This document shows positions 57,777 through 64,000 of a stretch of DNA of 64,000 bases, in pieces. Below the pieces are notes generated by a model. The model had not been told where the DNA came from. It saw only the letters and a list, made by a program, of their open reading frames with translations, and did not search any database. The translations under genes and the position numbers were made by a program. This DNA is from Magnolia sinica (taxonomy: Eukaryota; Streptophyta; Magnoliopsida; Magnoliales; Magnoliaceae): assembly GCF_029962835.1 (NCBI RefSeq), contig NC_080588.1, positions 63,946,001 through 64,010,000 of the forward strand, written 5' to 3'. Positions within the stretch are counted from its first letter, which is position 1, and each line of letters begins with the position of its first letter.

Positions 57777-60642
57777 TGTCACCAAAATCTGGCCAATAAA
57801 TGAAGTTGGTGCGGTTATGAAATTCTTCTCGTTACCCTTCGATGGACCTACAAAAACTGTAAAGAAGATAAGTAAGGGAGAGCCGATGTTAGTTGTAGAC
57901 CCTCCAATGCTTAAGTCGGAATCCATAGACAGTAATTCGATAACGAAGTTTAGGACTCGAGTGTCTTACCTATATTCTGAAAATTGGTTGATGTTTATAT
58001 AGGGCATCAAAGAATATTCGAGTTTTCAAATCCTCCTTGATTATGCTGGAGGATCCTTAATTATACAAGATCCTTATCCTTAACTTATTGGAGAGATAAT
58101 TGGCTTGGTTGGATCGGATCCCATATTTCTCGTACTGCCCCTAGTGGTGGCCTACCTAGTCAACTCAGGATGCTAGGTGAGCTCCGAGCTCTGAACCCGA
58201 GCACCACTCCCACGGGCCATTATCATATAGTAGATAGTCTGATCGAGACGAGTCCTTTCTATCAAGTTAATCTTCTGACAACTTGTCCCTGAGTTAAGGA
58301 AACTACTCATCCCCGGCTGCTGGCCTCTATGCTCGGACCTTAGCAATCCCCAGCTCGAAGGGTCTACCTCAGCTTGGAGGAGTATCACTTTGTAGATAAT
58401 TGTTGCTCTTCCTGCGTGGGGGACTAGTTTGGTTTTCCCTACAATAGTTGTCCCCCTACTCCTGAGCTCAGCATACACGAGGCTGGGAGTAAGACTTGTG
58501 GATTGGTCCAGATGCGCGGGAATCTCTAGTTCAAAATTTGTATTACTTTTTCTTTTGACTGGCTGTAAAGATTTTCTTCATAATTTCATTGTAAGATTTG
58601 TTCTCATGTAATGAAAAAAAAAATCATTTTATCTCACTTTTATCTTTACTTTGTGAGTTTGTATGCTTGCTTCCCCTTCTTTCGAGCTTGACCTACCTTG
58701 GGCTCGGAAGTGAGGTCCTTGGGCAGGATTTTGAATCCCTACAATAGTGTTGGTTGTTCTTGCTCAGTGAGCGTCTCCTTGGGATCTACTTTTGTTTCCG
58801 AGCACATAGGTTGGTACGAGAGGCACCTTCTACCACTTTTCTTCCGTTGATTGTTATCGGATTATGGTAGCATGCTCAGTTGGAGGGTGCCTTCCTTGGC
58901 CATTCCCTCATCACGATGCTTGTCCGACTACTCAGGTCAGTATGGAAGGTACCTTCTTTGGCGTGTCTTCCTCTGATTGTTACCCGATCAGGGCAACATG
59001 CTTAGCAGGATGGTGCCTTCTTCGGCCTTTCCCTTACCTCGGCTCTTTCAATCAGGACAGTTACCACCGAGTCTTTCGCAGTCGAAGGGTGCTTGCTTTG
59101 GCCTTACTCTTTCCTCGGCTCTTTAGCCACTGTGCTTGTCACTTAGAGACAGTAGAATTGTCGTCGATGTAGGAAATATGATACTTAATTTATGGAAACT
59201 CTTTATAAGTTGCTAACACCTGAGGTGTTTATCGAAAACTGAATGCTTGAAGCATTTGTAGGGCTTGTCCTTCTAAGTATTCTAGCCAGTAGGTCCCTAG
59301 TCAGACTATACCGATGACTTTGTAGTGCCCTTCCCAACTCGATCCTAAGGCTCCCAAGTCAGGCTCTTTCATGTCTAAGGAGACTTCGCAAAGCACACAG
59401 TCCTCTAGTTTGAAGCATCTTTGCTTCGGTGTCGAATTATAGTACCAAACAACTCTCTATTGATGGGAGGCAACCTTCACTTGATGGCCACTCGAGGTCA
59501 ATATATTATGTCGAACTCACCACTCTTGACCACCCTTGGCGAGGCAACCTGAAGCATCTGTCTTTTGTAGCACTTGTTGAAGGGGTTGATTGGTAGGGAA
59601 CTAAGCAGTGACTCGATCTGAACTGTCCTTACCGAATCTTTCACAGGTGATCCTCTTTCTATACCTTCTTCCTGGGGATCTAGGGAGGTGATCGGCATTG
59701 ACTTTTGTTGTCGTGCTCGAGTAGCACTATCAGGCTTCATGCTAGGCGCCCCTGACTCCATCAACCAAATGCTCGGTTAGAAACTTCATACAAAGGTGAT
59801 AAATGAAGACTACAACCCACATGATATCCAAGGATGGTTTGCCCAAGATTTCATTATACACTGAAGGGCGGTCCACCATGAGGAAGTTTACTATGGTGGT
59901 GACCTAGTTGTCGAAGGTCTCCCTTTCGAGGTCACACTCTCTCTTGCGAAATCGAACAAAGGGGTTCACACAGGCCATAATCTCGACCACCATATCCCCA
60001 TCTTGTCGAAGGCAACCGCAAACAGAATATCTGCTAAGCATATTGTTGTGGAGGTGTTGGATCCCCCTGGGATCTTCCTCAGTGAAGTCGATTATGCATG
60101 AATTTATCCTGGGCTCCTTCCTAAGTCGGCTGGCAAGGTCTACCTGATGGACTTGGTCAGTAATCTTTGCACCCCAAGCATTAGCTCGTCGTGTTCGGTT
60201 GGAATTTCCTCCATTGGCTGGTCCACAAAAGATGGTGCAGATCTCCCCAATTGGATCATTCTCGTTGTGCTCCTCTCTCTCTGTCTTGCCAAGGAGTTGG
60301 TCGGTCTTCCTCGCGCTTGTCGATGAACTCGCGTAGGTAGCCCCTTTGAATGAGGGACTCAATCTCCTCCTTGAGGTTAAAGCAGTCGGTCGTGTCGTGG
60401 TCATGATCTCATAAAAACCTACAATATTTTGATCTGTCTCTTTTCTCTGGAGTGAACTGCATCTTGCTCAGCCACTTCAAAATTTTCTTATCTCTGACCT
60501 CCATGAGCACCTTCTTGGGCGACGTGTTGAGTGGAGTATACAGATAAATTTGGCTTTCTGGAGCTCAGCAATGTAGGAAGTGCCACCCTGGTCATCGTCT
60601 CTCCTTTCGCTTAAAAAAAATCTTTTGTTGAGTTGCTCTAAT

Positions 60643-60688
<46 letters not shown>

Positions 60689-62198
60689 CCTTTGCAGACG
60701 TCGAACAATTCCTTGTCGCTCATGTATTTCGGAGCTTAGTTCATCAGGTCAGCCAAGGTCTTTGGGGGGTTTTTGTTGAGCGAGAAGAGGAAACTCCCTC
60801 ATCTAAGCCCGGCCATGATGGTCGTGACGGCTACCCCGTCGAAATAGCCATCAACCTGGATGACCTCGACGTTGAACCTGATGATGTAGTCTTTCAGCGA
60901 CTCATTGTCCTTCTAAGTTACCATAAGGAGGTGAGTCGTTGACTTGTGTATATCTTTACCTCCGACGAACTGGGTGGCAAAGGACTTGCCGAGCTGGGCG
61001 AAAGAGAGCCGATGGACTTCGACTTCACGTTTTTGTACTACTTACAGGCTATCCTGGTGTGTGTTGTTAGATAGAATGCCTTGCACATCACAAGTCCAGC
61101 GGCGCCATGGAATTTCATCCATGCTCTAAATGATTCTATGTGTTTGGTTGGGTCCCCCGAGTTTGAATAGGGTGATATTTGGGACATTCGGAATCTGGAC
61201 GACGGCTAATCTTCAGGGATGCATGCGACCTTTCTTGTTGATCAACAAGGGATGCATGCTACCTTTCTAGCAGCCTCATGATATAGTCGACATTGCCAGT
61301 TAGGGCTCCTACCTGATTCTCAAGGGAGATGAGCCAGCTACCCCAGTTCTGGGGTCTTTGAGCCATTACTTGTGATGGTAGCTAGGACCGTGGAGCCGAC
61401 TGCAAGGCCTGAGCGTCTTTAGGCCTCTCCCCATGAGCAGACTCAGCCGTAGCCAATGTTATTTCCTTCTTCTTGGCCATTGAAGGGGAGAAGGAGAAAA
61501 TAGTGATTCGTACTAGAGTTTATGGGAACTTGGCTTTGCTGTCATTCCCACATGCAGTGCCAATCTATTGTCATTGAAATCTGGCCAACAGATGAAGTCG
61601 GTGCGGTTATGAAATTCTTCTCGTTACCCTTCGATGGACCTGCAAAATCTAGGAAGAAGATAAGCAAGGGAGAGTCAGTGTTGGTTGTAGACCCTCCGAT
61701 GCTCAAGTCAAAATTCGTAAAATAGAGTGTAGGGCTCGAGTGTCTTACCCATTTTCTAAAGACTATTTGTTGTTTATATAGGGCAACGGAGAATATTGGA
61801 GTTTTCGAATCCTCCTGGATGACGCTGGAGGATCCTGATTATCCGGGATCCTTATCCCTGATTTATTAAAGAGATATTCGGCTGGCAAGGATCAGATCAG
61901 ATCCCAGATTTATCGTACCACCCCTTGCAGTGGCTTGCCTGGTCAGCTTGGGATGTTGGGTGAGCTCGGAGCTTAGAACCTGGGCGCACAACTCTCCCAT
62001 GAGCCCTTCCAATATGGTAAATAGTCCGATTGAGACAAGTCCTTTATACCAAGTCAATCTTCTGACAACTCATCTCAGCAACTCATTCCTGAGTTATGGG
62101 AAACTACTCATCCCCGGCCGGTGGCTTCTATACTCAGACCTCAGTTGTAGATAACCATTGCTCTTCTTGCGTGAGTAACAGGTTTAGATTTCCCCGCA
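57777..62198 (-). mobile_element. Tat-type Ty3/gypsy retrotransposon fossil, most of pol deleted
   Basis: Direct LTRs lie at 57777-58443 (3' LTR) and 61569-62198 (5' LTR). Read on the minus strand they end ccagatttcaatgaca and are followed by attggcactgcatgtgggaa, close to the primer-site text of Tat elements. Gag lies at about 61450-60430, with the downstream YLREFIDK-type linker to about 59900, and a late integrase scrap at about 59480-59220 (GALGSSWEGHYKVIG). Loose 60-70-bp repeats occupy 58680-59150, and a purine tract (gtagggggacaac) adjoins the 3' LTR. The middle of pol is deleted. It is broken with many breaks. The LTRs look only about 80-85% identical by eye, so it is old. No matching target duplication was found. 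Confidence 0.82.
59904..61450 (-). pseudogene. gag remnant of the Tat-type element
   Basis: Minus-strand text includes a FAQLGKSFATQFVGGKDI block, NESLKDYIIRFNVEVIQVDG, a TIMAGLR block, and further on TTDCFNLKEEIESLIQRG, the pattern that follows the gag core in Tat-type elements. A 42-bp CT run at 60644-60685 (GA on this strand) sits inside it. It is a fossil, broken. Confidence 0.7.
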
Positions 62199-62215
62199 CC
62201 AATACTCACGTTAAC

Positions 62216-62337
62216 AAACCTCACGTCTCCATCTCTCATTCGTCCCTCCTCTCCTTTTTGTTTTGGAGGGACTAACTTTACTTGTATCTCCTCTGTAAAG
62301 TTGCCTCATGATAGATGAAATATACAACTCTTGATTT

Positions 62338-62373
<36 letters not shown>

Positions 62374-62401
62374 CAAAAAAAAAAAAAAAACCTCACGTCT
62401 C
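62216..62401 (+). mobile_element. short poly(A) retroinsertion (truncated LINE or SINE)
   Basis: AAACCTCACGTCTC occurs at 62216-62229 and again at 62388-62401, a 14-bp target duplication. Between them lie about 158 bases ending in an AAT run (62339-62372) and an A run. Target duplications of this length with an A-rich 3' tail mark LINE-driven insertion. No RNA polymerase III boxes were recognised, so a 5'-truncated LINE is slightly preferred over a SINE. Confidence 0.8.
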
Positions 62402-62589
62402 TCTCCTGCTCGTAATTGGCTAGTTTTTTCTTCTTTTTTTGCGTGTAGCCCAAAGGTGACGGCAATGACTTAGACTAAGAGTGAAATTTCCAATCAGACT
62501 TTTCATGGAAATAAAAAGAGCTTCGAACAGTTCCCATTAGCCTTTGGTTTTTTGTTGATTACCCATGATATTTCGTGTGTGTTTGCAGC

Positions 62590-62597
62590 TATAAATA
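62590..62597 (+). promoter_or_regulatory. TATA box of the intact 62.6-kb PR-1
   Basis: TATAAATA lies 57 bases before the chosen ATG. A TGACG element (62457-62461), followed by a second TGAC four bases later, lies about 130 bases upstream. It resembles an as-1-type site but the spacing is not canonical. Confidence 0.75.
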
Positions 62598-62653
62598 ACC
62601 CTCCCACAATGCTAATTTCTGCCAAGCAATCCATCCCAACAATAGCTAAAAAG

Positions 62654-63145
62654 ATGGCATTCTCCAGCCTTGCACTCGCTTTGATGTGTGTCATGGGTCT
62701 AGCCCTGGCTCATCTTACCCAAGCCCAAAACTCCCCCCAAGACTTCCTCGCCGCTCACAATGCGGCACGCGCACAGGTCGGCGTGGGCCCCATGACATGG
62801 GACCCCTCTGTGGAGGCCTTCGCTAGGAACTACGCTAATCAGCGGATTATTGCCAATTGCCAGCTTGCCCACTCAGGTGGGCCCTACGGTGAGAACATCT
62901 TCGGAGGTTCCGGGGCCGAGTTCACAGCCACTGATGCTGTCAACTCGTGGGTCGGCGAGAAACAGGACTATAACTATGACACAAACACGTGTGCAAGCGG
63001 AAAGGAGTGCAGACACTACACTCAGGTAGTGTGGCGTAACTCTGTCCGACTCGGTTGTGCACGTGTGAAGTGCAACAGTGGTGCAATTTTCATCACTTGC
63101 AACTACGACCCTCGTGGCAATATCAATGGGCAAAAGCCTTACTAG
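62654..63145 (+). CDS. PR1: PR-1 protein, intact
   Basis: This is a secreted CAP-superfamily defence protein of 163 residues in a single exon. An upstream in-frame ATG at 62552 lies before the TATA box. The ATG at 62654 follows it and gives a normal signal peptide ([20 protein letters not shown], cleavage after about Ala24), so it is the start. CAP landmarks: His35 in FLAAHN, Glu80 in GGPYGENIF, Glu102 in GEKQ, His121 in [11 protein letters not shown], and six cysteines (69, 113, 119, 135, 140, 149). The C-terminus is [15 protein letters not shown], a standard end with a CAPE-type last eleven residues. Small differences from the 41-kb copy: one extra residue before the first cysteine, GGSG in place of WGYG after the GEN motif, and Arg in place of the Gly before HYTQ. 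PR-1 genes are commonly induced by salicylate, but nothing here proves it for this copy. Confidence 0.96.
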   Translation: MAFSSLALALMCVMGLALAHLTQAQNSPQDFLAAHNAARAQVGVGPMTWDPSVEAFARNYANQRIIANCQLAHSGGPYGENIFGGSGAEFTATDAVNSWVGEKQDYNYDTNTCASGKECRHYTQVVWRNSVRLGCARVKCNSGAIFITCNYDPRGNINGQKPY

Positions 63146-64000
63146 AGCTCTATAATCCATATTATTATAATTCCAATCTTCATGTCACTCTATTAATCTT
63201 TTAGTTAAACAAGTCTGGTAATATTAAATAAATTGAAGTTTTATTTTATTGTTTCTTTATAATTACCATGAGAATGCTAAGATATTCATGGCCCATGTGA
63301 GAATGGATGGATGGTTATGATTGTCTAATTTTTAGATTGGGCCACTGTAAGATTTCCTAGTATGAACGGGAAAAAATAAGTGATGTTGATCCTACTATAT
63401 ATAATACTGTTATATTGGGCCACTGGCACAAGAACAACATCATCCAAACCGTTTGTGTAGTGTGTATCACATTGGATTAGACACGGCCATAAAATGGTTA
63501 TGATTACACGATCCTATCTGTCCAATCGCAGGATTTAAGTGATGGTGTATATTCGATAAAAGAATTCCTTGATTCAGATATATGGTTAGGATCATCTGAC
63601 CGGATTTTAGCCACTACATGTTGGTCACCAGTTGTTGAACAGTCTGGATCTGTTTGATGTCATGAGGGGGTGGCCCAATCACGCAAATCCTCTTTGAAGA
63701 TGAAGGGTCTATATTTTCCAGCATCTCCACCGTCTAGACAATCAGAACCATTGGTTTAGTGATAGAAAAACCATTAGTACAGTTGATTTGACAATCCTAG
63801 CAATCCGATTGACTAACAGATGCTTCTATTGCTCAACATTTACAAACCGTCCATTTTTAGGCTAATTATAGTCCCTTGGTATGGGACCTAACAGATCAAC
63901 GGTCATGATTGACCCAGTTGGGCCCATGATTTCCTGAAGCGGATTGGCTGGTGTACCACACAGCAGCTGTATAGCTGGTGCAGGTACGTGTCGTGCGACG
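63146..64000. other. 3' flank of PR-1 and intergenic sequence
   Basis: The first 120 bases are AT-rich and likely hold the transcript end; no exact AATAAA is certain, but attaaataaattg occurs near 63224. Beyond that no gene or repeat ends were recognised. Confidence 0.4.

Noticed and set aside
57772-62203. A 5-bp target duplication for the Tat-type element.
   Set aside because: cttgt on the left and ccaat on the right do not match. The element is old and its ends may be off by a few bases.

Overview
This is nuclear DNA of a flowering plant. The host genes are a small cluster of pathogenesis-related protein 1 (PR-1, CAP superfamily) genes with plant-type signal peptides and promoters. Almost everything else is transposable elements. 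The abundance of foldback repeats carrying gggcccacc and catgatgtatgtg text, with ends in GCGGATT, resembles what I recall from magnoliid genomes, but that placement is a guess and not proven by the sequence.

Layout. 0-6.3 kb: a Tourist-like MITE, a doubtful first exon on the minus strand near 1.7 kb, then hairpin repeats and a truncated LTR. 6.4-14.6 kb: retrotransposon fossils (a Ty3/gypsy scrap, two opposed Ty1/copia scraps, then a copia element with both LTRs and a 5-bp target duplication). 15.2-27.8 kb: two hairpin repeats, the second split by an 11.5-kb Athila-like gypsy element with 2.1-kb LTRs, primer site, polypurine tract and ATAAA target duplications. 27.8-34.4 kb: more hairpins, a likely LTR inside one of them, TA/TG microsatellites around a second MITE family, a hAT-like element with an exact 8-bp duplication, and a solo LTR. 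34.8-42.1 kb: three PR-1 loci. Two are broken and face each other as an inverted duplication (34.8-35.7 and 37.7-38.8 kb). The third (41.06-41.58 kb) is open throughout but has a C-terminal extension. 42.2-45 kb: two more hairpins. 45.05-56.9 kb: a large stretch bracketed by inverted CACTACAAGAAAT ends and dense arrays of the palindrome TACCTACGAAA/TTTCGTAGGTA, best read as a non-autonomous CACTA DNA transposon. It holds three exons of a calcyclin-binding-protein (CacyBP/SIP) gene with introns kept. 57.8-62.2 kb: a deleted Tat-type gypsy element on the minus strand. 62.2-63.15 kb: a small poly(A) retroinsertion and an intact PR-1 gene.

How the genes relate. All four PR-1 loci share the same single-exon plan: a secretion signal, a CAP domain, and a TATAAATA box 57-113 bases before the start. 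The cluster has expanded and decayed in place. Transposons lie close to the promoters of both intact copies: a foldback repeat about 35 bases upstream of one TATA box, and an LTR element plus a retroinsertion upstream of the other. I found no tRNA, rRNA or CRISPR, and no clear sign of a wholly new system. The most interesting leads are the CACTA-like element carrying CacyBP exons, the PR-1 whose C-terminal peptide motif is buried by an extension, and the hairpin family that recurs across the window.
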